64,000 nt of DNA from Streptomyces spongiicola (GTDB lineage: Bacteria; Actinomycetota; Actinomycetes; Streptomycetales; Streptomycetaceae): positions 3,048,501 through 3,112,500 of the forward strand of contig NZ_CP029254.1 in the NCBI RefSeq assembly GCF_003122365.1. Direction: 5' to 3'. Below the pieces are notes generated by a model. It was not told the DNA's origin. It did no database searches and was given only the letters and a program-made list of their open reading frames with translations. Made by a program: the position numbers and the translations under genes. Below are positions 46,897 to 55,192 of this stretch, one piece after another (position 1 is the stretch's first letter; each line of letters opens with the position of its first letter).

Positions 46897-47586
46897 ATGC
46901 GTTTCATGTTCGTCGGCGACTCCATGACCATCGGACGCGCCGGCGACTACACCTGGCGCTACCGGATGTGGCAGCACCTGAACCGTTCCTTCGGCGGCCC
47001 GTACGCGATAGTCGGCCCCCGCACCGAGCTGTACGACACCACCGCCGACGCGCCCGTCTCCACCGACTACGCCCGCCCGGACTTCCCGCCGAACGCCCGC
47101 CGCCACCTGGCGGGCTGGGGCGAGGGCTGGCTGCACATGGCGCCGCTGATCGGCCCGGCGGTGACCGCGGCCAGGGCCGACGTGCTCCTCGTGTCGCTGG
47201 GGCTGATCGACCTCGGCTTCTACGCGAACAGCACCCAGACCGACGCGAACGCCCGGCGGTTCATCGCCGCGGCCCGCGACGCCAATCCGCACGTGCGGGC
47301 CGTGCTGCTGCCGGTCGTCCCCAACATCCGCGCCCTGGCGGACGCCCCCTTCGCCGCCGAGTGCGACCGCTTCAACGAACTCCTCGCCAAGACGGTCGCG
47401 GACCTGGACACCGCCGCGTCGCCGCTGCTGCTGGCCTCGGCGCCGTACGCGTACGACATCCACACCGACACCTACGACGGCACCCACCCGGGCCCCACCG
47501 GGGAGCACAAGCTCGCGGCCGCCTTCGCCGAGGCGATGCACCAGGCCTGGGGGCTCGGCGGCCCGTACGAACGGGCGGCGGACTGA
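46897..47586 (+). CDS. SGNH/GDSL-family hydrolase
   Basis: 229 aa, ATG 46897. Block I FVGDSMTIG carries the nucleophile Ser9; a GLIDLGFY stretch sits where block III usually has GxND; block V DGTHPGPTGEHKLA supplies the Asp-His pair. No signal peptide, so probably cytoplasmic, or the true N-terminus differs. CATCAT (46885-46890) as -10 close to the ATG suggests a leaderless mRNA. Substrate unknown (esterase/acyl hydrolase). Confidence 0.85.
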   Translation: MRFMFVGDSMTIGRAGDYTWRYRMWQHLNRSFGGPYAIVGPRTELYDTTADAPVSTDYARPDFPPNARRHLAGWGEGWLHMAPLIGPAVTAARADVLLVSLGLIDLGFYANSTQTDANARRFIAAARDANPHVRAVLLPVVPNIRALADAPFAAECDRFNELLAKTVADLDTAASPLLLASAPYAYDIHTDTYDGTHPGPTGEHKLAAAFAEAMHQAWGLGGPYERAAD

Positions 47587-48062
47587 GGACACCGGCGCGG
47601 TCGAGGACCGGCGGTCGAGGGCCGAACGCCGACCACCGAGGCTGACGCCGACCACCGCCACCGACCACCGCCACCGACGGCCGGGGCGTGTTGAACCGGC
47701 GCGACACGCGGGCCGGGCCCGAGGGCCGCGCGGCGGCTCGTACCAGCCGGTGCCGGTGCCGGTGCCGGCCGGTGCAGGTACCGGCACCGCCGATGGGTGC
47801 AGGTACCGGTGCCCGTACCAGCCGGTGCCGGTACCGGCACCGCCGATCGCCCTGCGCCGGACCCGCCGACCACCCCGGGCAGCCGCTCCGTCACCGGGAG
47901 TCGCGCGACGGGTCCCCACCGCGCGGGCGACCGTCGGGCGGGAAGCCCCTGCCCGGTGTCCCGACCCGGCCGCCTGTGCCGCGGGCGCCGCCGCGCAGAT
48001 GCGGTCCGCGCGGGAGAAGGCGACCCTGGAGGAGCGGGGGCGTACGGCAAGGAGGACTGCCC
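47587..48062. other. Repeat-rich spacer, no gene seen
   Basis: 476 bp. CCACCGACCACCG repeats lie at 47635-47680. At 47738-47850 GGTGCCGGT triplets and two copies of GGTACCGGCACCGCCGAT form a minisatellite made of inverted GGTACC/GGTGCC cores. Then GC-rich DNA up to an AAGGAGGA SD of the next gene. Confidence 0.7.
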
Positions 48063-48290
48063 ATGTCCATGATGGACAAGCTCAAGCAGATGCTGAAGGG
48101 CCACGAGCACCACGCCTCGAAGGGCGTCGACAAGGCCGGGGACGCGATCGACGACAGGACCCGGGGCAGGTACAGCGGACACGTCGACACCGCCCAGGAC
48201 AGGCTCAAGGAGCAGTTGGGCGGCGACCACGGCGACCAGCCCGGTGGCCAGCCCGGTGGCCAGGAGCAGGACAAGCCGCCGCAGCCCTGA
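48063..48290 (+). CDS. Small Rv0909-type antitoxin-like protein
   Basis: 75 aa, ATG 48063 after AAGGAGGAC. DKLKQMLKGHEHHASKGVDK, then AGDAIDDRTRGRYSGHVDTA with QDRLKEQL: a charged amphipathic helix typical of the MT0933/Rv0909-like antitoxin family widespread in actinobacteria, often without a toxin beside it. The Gly/Gln-rich tail is disordered. No toxin gene is adjacent here, so a TA role is doubtful. Confidence 0.8.
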   Translation: MSMMDKLKQMLKGHEHHASKGVDKAGDAIDDRTRGRYSGHVDTAQDRLKEQLGGDHGDQPGGQPGGQEQDKPPQP

Positions 48291-48342
48291 CCAGGGCCGG
48301 CGGACCCGCCTGAAGGGGGAAAGGGGGGAACGGAAGGCAATC

Positions 48343-48783
48343 ATGACCGGGGACAACAGGCTCACCGCCCGCGACATCATGACCGGCGGAGTGCAGTGCA
48401 TCGGCGCGCACCGGTCACTGCGGGAGGCGGCGCGCATGATGCGCGACCTGGACGTCGGCGCCCTCCCCATCTGCGGCGACAACAACAGGCTCACGGGCCT
48501 GGTCACCGACCGCGACATCGTCGTCCGCTGCTGTGCTGAAGGGATAGACCCGGCGACCGTACAGGCCGGGTCCATGTCCGGTGAACTCCGCTGGACCGAC
48601 GCGAGCGCCCCCGCCGAGGATGCGCTGCACCTGATGGAGAAGCACCGGATCAAACGGCTGCCGGTGATCGACGTAGCCCACGGGCACCGTCTCGTCGGCA
48701 TGATCGCGGAGGCCGATCTCGCCGGGAACCTCTCGGACGACCAGATCGCGGAGTTCGTCTCCAAGGTGTACGCGAACGCCTGA
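48343..48783 (+). CDS. Tandem CBS-domain protein
   Basis: 146 aa, ATG 48343 after AAGGGGGGAACGGAAGG. Two CBS motifs (TARDIMTGGVQCIGAHRSLR to DRDIVVRC; MSGELRWTDASAPAEDALHL to GMIAEADLA) form one Bateman module that binds adenine nucleotides. Stand-alone CBS proteins of this type are common stress/redox-linked regulators in actinobacteria. 52 bp after the antitoxin-like gene, so probably co-transcribed. Confidence 0.9.
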   Translation: MTGDNRLTARDIMTGGVQCIGAHRSLREAARMMRDLDVGALPICGDNNRLTGLVTDRDIVVRCCAEGIDPATVQAGSMSGELRWTDASAPAEDALHLMEKHRIKRLPVIDVAHGHRLVGMIAEADLAGNLSDDQIAEFVSKVYANA

Positions 48784-49104
48784 GGAGTGGCCGGCCCCGT
48801 ACGGTCAGGTCCCGCCGTTACCCCTGACCGCGGACCCTCCCGACCCCACGCCGCACCCGGCACGAGGCCGTACTGCCGCGGCGGTCGAACACCTGGCGCA
48901 CCGGGGTGCCGCGCATGCCGTGGACCCCGGACCGGCCGGACCGCCCGGCGGAGGCGGTGTGGCCGACGAGCCTCGCGGAGTTGCTTGCGGAGCGGAGGCG
49001 GGCGGCGGCCCGGGCCGCCGCCCGGACCGAACCGTGTGCTGGTTCGCGCCCTGCGCCCGCCCCGCCTTGCGTGGAGTGGACTCGAAGGGGTTCGCTTGGG
49101 TTCC
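48784..49104. other. Spacer before the aldo/keto reductase gene
   Basis: 321 bp. A stretch around 48950-49025 reads EAVWPTSLAELLAERRRAAA in one frame and looks protein-like, but has no proper start or stop context. Otherwise nothing seen. Confidence 0.4.
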
Positions 49105-50094
49105 ATGGAGTACACGCAGCTGGGACGTACCGGACTCAAGGTCAGCCGTATCGTGCTCGGCACGATGAACTTCGGTCCGCAGACGGACGAGGACACCAGC
49201 CACGGCCTCATGGACGCGGCACTCGACGCGGGTCTGAACTTCTTCGACACGGCCAACGTCTACGGGTGGGGCGAGAACAAGGGCCGCACCGAGGAGATCA
49301 TCGGGAGCTGGTTCGCCAAGGGGGGCGAGCGCCGCGACAAGACGGTCCTCGCCACCAAGGTCTACGGCGGGATGGCCGGCGACGGCAAGCCCTGGCCCAA
49401 CCACGACCGGCTCTCCGCGCTCAACATCAAGCGTGCCGTCGAGGCCTCGCTGAGGCGGCTGGGGACGGACTACATCGACCTCTACCAGTTCCACCACGTC
49501 GACCGCCGTACCCCGTTCGAGGAGATCTGGCAGGCGATCGACGTACTGATCAAGGAAGGGAAGGTCCTCTACGCGGGATCCTCCAACTTCCCCGGCTACA
49601 AGATCGCGCAGGCGAACGAGACCGCCGCACGCAGGGGCATGGTCGGGCTGGTCAGCGAGCAGTGCCTGTACAACCTGGCCGAGCGCCGCGCCGAGATGGA
49701 GGTCGTTCCGGCCGCACAGGAGTACGGCCTCGGCGTCATCCCGTGGTCCCCGCTGCACGGCGGGCTGCTCGGCGGCGTGATCAGGAAGGAGGCCGAGGGC
49801 AGGCGCCGCAGGGACGGCCGCAGCGCGAGCGCCCTGGAGAACACGAAGGTGCGCGAGCAGGTCCAGGCGTACGAGGACCTGCTCGACAAGCACGGCCTGG
49901 AGCCCGGCGAGGTGGCCCTGGCGTGGCTGCTGACCCGGCCCGGCGTCACCGGCCCGATCGTCGGCCCGCGCACGGCCGAGCAGCTGGACTCGGCGCTCCG
50001 CGCGGTGGAACTGGACCTCTCGGAGGAGCTGCTCGCGTCGCTGGACGAGACCTTCCCCGGCCCGGGCCCGTCACCGGAGGCCTTCGCCTGGTGA
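49105..50094 (+). CDS. Aldo/keto reductase
   Basis: 329 aa, ATG 49105 (MEYTQLGRTGLKVSRI). AKR barrel with the tetrad: Asp in FFDTANVYGWG, Tyr in the same segment, Lys in VLATKVYGG and His in LYQFHHVDRRTP. NADPH site near GPIVGPRTAEQLDSAL. YghZ/Kv-beta-like AKR subgroup that reduces small carbonyl compounds; physiological substrate unknown. Confidence 0.93.
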   Translation: MEYTQLGRTGLKVSRIVLGTMNFGPQTDEDTSHGLMDAALDAGLNFFDTANVYGWGENKGRTEEIIGSWFAKGGERRDKTVLATKVYGGMAGDGKPWPNHDRLSALNIKRAVEASLRRLGTDYIDLYQFHHVDRRTPFEEIWQAIDVLIKEGKVLYAGSSNFPGYKIAQANETAARRGMVGLVSEQCLYNLAERRAEMEVVPAAQEYGLGVIPWSPLHGGLLGGVIRKEAEGRRRRDGRSASALENTKVREQVQAYEDLLDKHGLEPGEVALAWLLTRPGVTGPIVGPRTAEQLDSALRAVELDLSEELLASLDETFPGPGPSPEAFAW

Positions 50095-50140
50095 TCGGGT
50101 AGCGATTCGGGCGATCGGCCGGCGATTCGGCGGGGCGCAG

Positions 50141-50166
50141 CCGCCGCCCTTTCCCAGGGGCGGCGG
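50141..50166. terminator. Bidirectional terminator
   Basis: CCGCCGCCC (50141-50149) pairs with GGGCGGCGG (50158-50166), loop of eight bases, between the AKR gene and the convergent small membrane protein gene. Confidence 0.75.
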
Positions 50167-50176
50167 TCCGCGGGGT

Positions 50177-50266
50177 TCAGCGCCCGAGCGCGGCCGCCAC
50201 GGCGACGACGGCGAACATCAGCACAAGCACACCGGCCATGATCCGGTTACGGGTCTTCGGGTCCAC
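50177..50266 (-). CDS. 29-residue single-pass membrane protein, leaderless
   Basis: GTG 50266 to TGA 50177-50179 encodes a basic start MDPKTRNRI followed by MAGVLVLMFAVVAVAAALGR, one perfect transmembrane helix. A TACGCT -10 (50277-50272) six bases before the GTG predicts a leaderless mRNA. I believe this tiny protein is conserved across Streptomyces, which should be checked. Function unknown; it may be a membrane regulator or a subunit stabiliser. Confidence 0.65.
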   Translation of the reverse strand: MDPKTRNRIMAGVLVLMFAVVAVAAALGR

Positions 50267-50474
50267 CCTTCGAGCGTAACGGGCAGGACCGGGCCCTCGG
50301 TGCCGGGGGCGCCCGTGAGGCGCCGTGCGGTCGCGTGCGAGGCCGCTCCGCGAGGGCGGCCCCGCGAGGGCGGCCGGGCATCCGGGGGGGCGGCCGGTTG
50401 GTGAGGCTTCCGCGAGGCACCGGGAAGCGGCCCCTCCCGTAGGCGCCCCGCCGCCCCGGCCCCCGCCGCACCGC

Positions 50475-50780
50475 CCGAGCCCACCGCATCGCCCGGCCCC
50501 CGCCGTTCCGCCCGAGCCTGCCGCGCCGAACCGAACCGCACCGCACCGCGCCGCCCGAACCCACCGCACCGCGCCGCGCCGCACCGCCCGAGCCCGCCGC
50601 ACCGCACCCCGCCGTTCCGCCCGAGCCCGCCGCACCGCACCCCGCCGTTCCGCCCGAACCCACCGCACCGCGCCGTACCGCCCGAACCCACCGCACCGCG
50701 CCGTACCGCGCCGTACCGCCCGAACCCACCGCACCGCACCCCGCCGTTCCGCCCGAGCCCGCCGCACCGCACCGCGCCGG
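50475..50780. repeat. Long CCGCACCGC/CCGCCCGA minisatellite
   Basis: About 300 bp of nested repeats built from CGCACCGC, CCGTTCCGCCCGAGCC and GTACCGCCCGAACCCA, with longer units of ~36-50 bp. It ends at the stop of the thpR gene. The open frames it creates on both strands are artefacts. The preceding ~200 bp (50267-50474) hold no gene. Confidence 0.85.
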
Positions 50781-50782
50781 GC

Positions 50783-51352
50783 TCAGTCCGCCGCGCCCAG
50801 GGGCCAGGTGCCGGCCTCCTCGTAGCGCGGCCGCTCGCCCGGCCGTCCGCCGCCGGGCAGATTGCTGCGGATCAGCAGCAGCCGGTTCACGGTCCACGGC
50901 CGGCCCTCGAACGGAGCGAGGGCGTCGGCATAGGGGCGCAGGTCCGTGTCGGCTCGGCTGCGTGCGAGGGTCAGATGAGCGTGGTAGCGGCGGTGTTCCT
51001 CCATGGCGACGCCGGCCCGGCGTGCCGCCGCGTCCGCCCGCTCGGCGAGCATGCGCATCGCGTCGAGTCCGCCTGCCGCGCCCACCCAGAGCGTCCGCCG
51101 GCCGAAGTGCCCGCCGCCGTGCAGCCGCAACCGGAACCCCTCGCCGCGCCGTGCGGCCCGTCCGAGCCGTTCGTGCAGCTCGGGCAGCAGCGCCTCGTCG
51201 ACCTCCCCCATGAACGCGAGGGTGAAGTGCCACCCCGGCCTCCCGGTCCAGCGCAGGCCCTCGGCCCCCGGCAGCCCGTGCAGGCGGTCCACGGCCCGGC
51301 CGAGTTCCCGCAGGACCTCTTCGGGCGGCACCACTGCGGCGAAGAGTCTCAT
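50783..51352 (-). CDS. thpR: RNA 2',3'-cyclic phosphodiesterase (2'-5' RNA ligase family)
   Basis: 189 aa, ATG 51352. The two catalytic HxT motifs, HFTLAFMGE (~residue 43) and HLTLAR (~125), are present with normal spacing; N-terminus MRLFAAVVPPEEV is typical. Hydrolyses 2',3'-cyclic RNA ends; the ligase activity is marginal. Single gene. Confidence 0.92.
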   Translation of the reverse strand: MRLFAAVVPPEEVLRELGRAVDRLHGLPGAEGLRWTGRPGWHFTLAFMGEVDEALLPELHERLGRAARRGEGFRLRLHGGGHFGRRTLWVGAAGGLDAMRMLAERADAAARRAGVAMEEHRRYHAHLTLARSRADTDLRPYADALAPFEGRPWTVNRLLLIRSNLPGGGRPGERPRYEEAGTWPLGAAD

Positions 51353-51603
51353 GTGCCGAGTCTCGCAGCGCCGGGCCCCGGTGCTCACTGTGACCGCAAA
51401 GGTTCGCCGGGTCGGTGATCGTGGCGGTCGGAAGTGTGGCGGCGTCCCGTCCGACCGCTGGAGGCGTGGTGGCCGAGCCTGTCTGTGTGCGCAGACCGAC
51501 CGACCGGGAAGGGCGGAAGCCACAGCGAGGAGGCATCCGCCGGGGCGGACGCCTCCTCGCTGCCGCGGCCTGAACGACCCGGCGAACCTACGCGGTCACA
51601 GCA

Positions 51604-52239
51604 CTAGCCGCATGAACTGCCGACGCAGCAGGAGCAGCTCTTGACCTTGACGTCGTCGATGACGGGGCCGTAGGCCGTGGGCCCGGACGTGCTGGCGAAC
51701 GTGAGCTTCGTGGAGGTGTTGTTGGCCACGAACGTGAACTGCCGTGTCACATAGCCCATGTTCGCGAACGTCTTGCCGGCGGTGTTGAAGGTGAAGCCCT
51801 GGAAGTTCTGTCCGTCGATGCGGACTTCGCCTGACTTCACGGTCGGCGGCCCCGCTGGGTTGCCGGCCAGCGAGTACGTCACGGTGTACTTCGTCCCGGG
51901 CTCCGTCGTGAACGTCTGGGACAACCTGCCCGCGGTGCCACCGTTGAGGTCTACCGACTGGTCGCCCTCCGCGGCCTGCCAGAAGCCGTCGTCGACGAGG
52001 TCGACGCTCCCGCTCTCCACCTGCCACAGACCCATCGTCTGACCTGCGACGAAGGTCGAGAAGGAGTTCGGCGGGACGGTGGGGGTTTCGAAGCTGCCGT
52101 TGGTGAAGGCGGTGGTGGCGGCCAGGGCTGCCACCGTGCGGGCCGAGTGGGCGCTGTGAGCGGGGGATGCCGCAGCGGTACCGACGCCTGCGAGCAGAGC
52201 GGCCGCGGCGAGTGCGGCGCAGAGACGCTTGGACAGCAT
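51604..52239 (-). CDS. Secreted choice-of-anchor C / DUF642-type protein with Cys-rich tail
   Basis: 211 aa, ATG 52239 after GGAAGG. Signal peptide to ~residue 33. The mature part is a beta-sandwich of the DUF642/choice-of-anchor C type: NGSFETPTVPPNSFSTFVAG, WQVESGSVDLVDDGFWQAAE, GDQSVDLNGGTAGRLSQTF, FTFVANNTSTKLTFAS and YGPVIDDVKV. It ends with SCSCCVGSSCG, a Cys-rich tail that could form disulfides or bind metal. Extracellular, possibly carbohydrate-binding. Confidence 0.83.
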   Translation of the reverse strand: MLSKRLCAALAAAALLAGVGTAAASPAHSAHSARTVAALAATTAFTNGSFETPTVPPNSFSTFVAGQTMGLWQVESGSVDLVDDGFWQAAEGDQSVDLNGGTAGRLSQTFTTEPGTKYTVTYSLAGNPAGPPTVKSGEVRIDGQNFQGFTFNTAGKTFANMGYVTRQFTFVANNTSTKLTFASTSGPTAYGPVIDDVKVKSCSCCVGSSCG

Positions 52240-52448
52240 GGGAGCCTTCCGATAAGGGGGCGAAATGGCTGGACGGACAGAAACTCCCACGGTCATCCGC
52301 ATATGACACGGGCAGACACACAGGCATCCGGGTGAGTAGTCACCGGCCAACGAGCCGTGCAGGGGGTACGCGGCAGTCGCGGGAGCGTGCACGGTGATCC
52401 CGGTCTCCGCGGCGAGCACCGAGCCGGTGAACCCTCCCGGTCACGGCA

Positions 52449-52637
52449 CTGGTGCCGCGTCAGGCAGGGTTTGCCCGTCAGCAGCGGCGCGGAGCGGCGT
52501 CCGGTGCGGCGTCCGGTGCGGTGCATCGCAGGGCGCCGGATCGGCCTCGCAGGGGGTCTGCCCGGTTGGTTCGGCGACGCGGCGAGTCGCCGTGCCGGGC
52601 GTCGCGACGGGGCGAACGTCGCCCGACGCGGCACCAG
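52449..52637. mobile_element. 189-bp inverted-repeat element (MITE-like)
   Basis: The ends are perfect 13-bp inverted repeats (CTGGTGCCGCGTC / GACGCGGCACCAG), extending imperfectly to ~30 bp. No coding capacity. The left 27 bp match 27364-27390 and the right ~80 bp match 33434-33520, the two ends of the bacteriocin island. No clear target-site duplication was seen. No transposase in the window. Confidence 0.65.
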
Positions 52638-52685
52638 CCATCCGCCCCACCGACGCACCCCACACACAGACGACCGGTCGGCCGG

Positions 52686-52790
52686 TGTCTCCGCACAGGC
52701 GGGTGCAGGCGGGTGCAGGCAGGCGCAGGCAGGCACAGGCGCAGGCAGGCACAGGCGCAGGCGCAGGCGGGCGCAGGCGGGGCAGGAGCC
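52686..52790. repeat. GCAGGC / GCAGGCGGGT hexamer-type array
   Basis: GCAGGCRGGC, GCACAGGC and GCGCAGGC units run without interruption up to the end of the MFS gene. With the MITE-like element it fills the 52240-52823 spacer, where no gene is seen. Confidence 0.8.
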
Positions 52791-52823
52791 GGGGCGCTGC
52801 CGGCCCGGCACCCGCGAGGGCCG

Positions 52824-54191
52824 CTACACCACCGCCGTCAGCCGCTCACGCGGAACCATTCGCACATGCCGATGACCGCGGCGGAGGTCCAGCTTCAGGC
52901 GCATACCTCCGGCCCGGAGCAGGATCAGGCCGATCACGACCGCCGCGATCACCGCCACCGCGCCGCCCGTCGCCATGCCGACCCGTACGCCGTAGTGGTC
53001 GGTGAGCCAGCCGACGACCGGCGCGCCCAGCGGCGTACCGCCGACGAAGACCATCATGTAGAGGCTCATGACCCGGCCCCGCATCGCCGGGTCCGTCGCC
53101 ATCTGGACCGACGAGTTCGCCGTCACGTTCACCGTCAGGCCGACCATGCCGATGGCGACGAGCAGTGCCGCGAAGAGCCAGAAGGACGGTGCGAGGGCGG
53201 CGGCGATCTCCAGCACCCCGAGCAGCGCGGCCGCGCCGAGGAGCATCCGCAGCCGCGAGGAGCCGCGGCGGGCCGCGAGCAGGGCCCCGGCCAGGGATCC
53301 CGCCGCTATCAGCGTGTTGAGCAGCCCGTACGTACCCGCGCCTGCGTGGAAGACCTTGTCGGCGAAGGCCGTCAGCCAGATGGGGAAGTTGAAGGCGAAG
53401 GTGCCGACGAAGCCGACGAGCACGATCGGCCAGATCAGCTCGGGCCGGCCGGCGACGTACTTCAGGCCCTCCTTCAACTGCCCCTTGCCGCGCGGTACCG
53501 GCTCGGTCCGGTGCAGTTCTGCGGGGCGCATCAGCAGCAGCCCGATGATCGGCGCGAGGAACGACAGGCCGTTGAGCAGGAAGGCCCAGCCACTGCCCAC
53601 GGCGGTGATCAGCACACCCGCGACCGCGGGCCCGACCAGCCGCGCGGACTGGAAGTTGGCGGAGTTCAGGCTGACGGCGTTGCGCAACTGCTCCGGCCCG
53701 ACCATCTCGGAGACGAAGGACTGCCGGGTCGGGTTGTCGACGACCGTGACCATGCCGAGCAGGAAGGCGACCAGGTAGACATGCCACACCCGGACCTCGC
53801 CGGAGAGCGTGAGGACGGCGAGCGTGAGTCCGCAGAGGCCGAGCGCGCCCTGGCTGAAGAGCAGCAGCAGGCGCTTGGGGCAGCGGTCGGCGATGACCCC
53901 GCCGTACAGGCCGAAGAGCAGCATCGGCAGGAACTGCAGGGCCGTGGTGATGCCGACGGCGGCGGCCGAGCCGGTGAGGGTGAGGACGAGCCAGTCCTGG
54001 GTGATGCGGGCCATCCAGGTGCCCGTGTTGGAGACGATCGCTCCGGTGAAGAACAGCCGGTAGTTGCGGATCCCGAGCGAGGAGAACGTCCCCCGGCCCG
54101 CCGGCCCGTCTCCCGGGGCCGTGCCGCTCGTGTGGTCGTCGTCGTGGGGCTTCGGTGCGGGTGCGGAGTCTGCTCCGGGTCCCGGACTCAA
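52824..54191 (-). CDS. MFS transporter
   Basis: 455 aa from TTG 54191 with GAGGAGG ten bases upstream; no ATG/GTG fits better. Twelve membrane segments; motif A-like GLYGGVIADRCPKRLLLL after TM2 and NPTRQSFVSEMVGPEQLRNA after TM4 place it in the TMR3/EntS-like drug or siderophore exporter group. It lies 26 bp downstream of a MarR gene, so a MarR-controlled efflux operon is likely. Substrate unknown. Confidence 0.88.
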   Translation of the reverse strand: MSPGPGADSAPAPKPHDDDHTSGTAPGDGPAGRGTFSSLGIRNYRLFFTGAIVSNTGTWMARITQDWLVLTLTGSAAAVGITTALQFLPMLLFGLYGGVIADRCPKRLLLLFSQGALGLCGLTLAVLTLSGEVRVWHVYLVAFLLGMVTVVDNPTRQSFVSEMVGPEQLRNAVSLNSANFQSARLVGPAVAGVLITAVGSGWAFLLNGLSFLAPIIGLLLMRPAELHRTEPVPRGKGQLKEGLKYVAGRPELIWPIVLVGFVGTFAFNFPIWLTAFADKVFHAGAGTYGLLNTLIAAGSLAGALLAARRGSSRLRMLLGAAALLGVLEIAAALAPSFWLFAALLVAIGMVGLTVNVTANSSVQMATDPAMRGRVMSLYMMVFVGGTPLGAPVVGWLTDHYGVRVGMATGGAVAVIAAVVIGLILLRAGGMRLKLDLRRGHRHVRMVPRERLTAVV

Positions 54192-54217
54192 GAGAGGTCG
54201 CCTCCTCGGGCTGGTCG

Positions 54218-54655
54218 TTACAGGTGCGCGAGCTTCTCCAGTACGGGGGCGGCCGCGCGCAGCTTGGCCCACTCCTCCTCGTCCAGGCCCTCGGCGAGCG
54301 TGGACAGCCAGGCGTTCCGCTTGCGGCGGGACTCCTCGAGCATGGCCTCGGCCCGCTCGGTCTGGCTGACCACCTTCTGCCGGCGGTCCTCGGGATGCGG
54401 CTCGAGCCGGACCAGTCCCTTGGACTCCAGCAGTGCCACGATGCGGGTCATCGACGGCGGCTGGACGTGCTCCTTGCGGGCCAGCTCACCCGGGGTGGCC
54501 GAGCCGCAGCGGGCCAGGGTGCCGAGCACCGACATCTCGGTGGGGCTCAGCGATTCGTCGACGCGCTGGTGCTTCAGGCGCCGGCCCAGCCTCATGACGG
54601 CCGAGCGCAGTGAGTTCACGGCGGCGACGTCGTCGCCGTGGGACAGGTCAGGCAT
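54218..54655 (-). CDS. MarR-family transcriptional regulator
   Basis: 145 aa, ATG 54655. Winged HTH: SLSPTEMSVLGTLARCGSAT, GELARKEHVQPPSMTRIVAL, then the wing VRLEPHPEDRRQKVVSQT with the conserved DxRQ/K. It probably represses the downstream MFS gene. Its own promoter lies in an AT-rich stretch (54656-54700) with TTAG/CTAA motifs that may be the operator. Confidence 0.93.
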   Translation of the reverse strand: MPDLSHGDDVAAVNSLRSAVMRLGRRLKHQRVDESLSPTEMSVLGTLARCGSATPGELARKEHVQPPSMTRIVALLESKGLVRLEPHPEDRRQKVVSQTERAEAMLEESRRKRNAWLSTLAEGLDEEEWAKLRAAAPVLEKLAHL

Positions 54656-54787
54656 AGTCCTTAGCTTAACTCATTACCCATCCTAATAACCACCGCGTTA
54701 CAGCCCTGCCGAATGTCTCACCCAAACGAGTGAGAAGGCCTCGGAAAGTGACGCACCGATCGGTTCCGGCCAACGATGCTGGCCGAC

Positions 54788-55108
54788 ATGGCAACAACCG
54801 CAACGACCGTATCGAGCACATCGAGCGCATCGGCAGTGCTGAGCCTGCGGATGGACGGCGAACTGCTCGACCGGCTCCGGGAGCATGCCGCCAGACGCGG
54901 AACGAGCGTCCAGGACTATGTGGTCCGGACCCTTGTACGGAATGACTTCGACGAACGCTTCAAGGCGGCCGTCGACGAAACGGACGAGTTCTACGGCCAG
55001 GCATCGGACCGGCCGGGGCCGAGCGGGGACCCCGCCCGACCGGGGCGCGGTGCTGCCCCCGGGCGGGCAGCGGCAGCGAGCACAGGCACGCGCGGACGCC
55101 CGCGATAA
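54788..55108 (+). CDS. Ribbon-helix-helix-like small protein
   Basis: 106 aa, ATG 54788 (MATTATTVSS). VLSLRMDGELLDRLREHAAR then GTSVQDYVVRTLVRNDFDER is an RHH (Arc/MetJ-like) strand-helix-helix unit. The last ~35 residues are Gly/Arg/Pro-rich and look like a frame extension beyond the usual end. No toxin gene beside it. A DNA-binding role is likely. Confidence 0.75.
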   Translation: MATTATTVSSTSSASAVLSLRMDGELLDRLREHAARRGTSVQDYVVRTLVRNDFDERFKAAVDETDEFYGQASDRPGPSGDPARPGRGAAPGRAAAASTGTRGRPR

Positions 55109-55192
55109 GGTCGGCCACGTTTCGTCAGCTCCTTGCAGCGGCGGCGCAGGAGCGCGGGGCGTGCTGGCCGCCGAGACTCTTGTGAGGGGTGA

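Noticed and set aside
48063..48783. Toxin-antitoxin locus
   Set aside because: The antitoxin-like gene is next to a CBS protein, and no toxin-like gene is adjacent.
50177..50772. Minus-strand proteins made of GGFGRYGAV-type repeats
   Set aside because: They are translations of a minisatellite; no start with SD and no conserved domain. Only the 29-codon end is believable as a gene.
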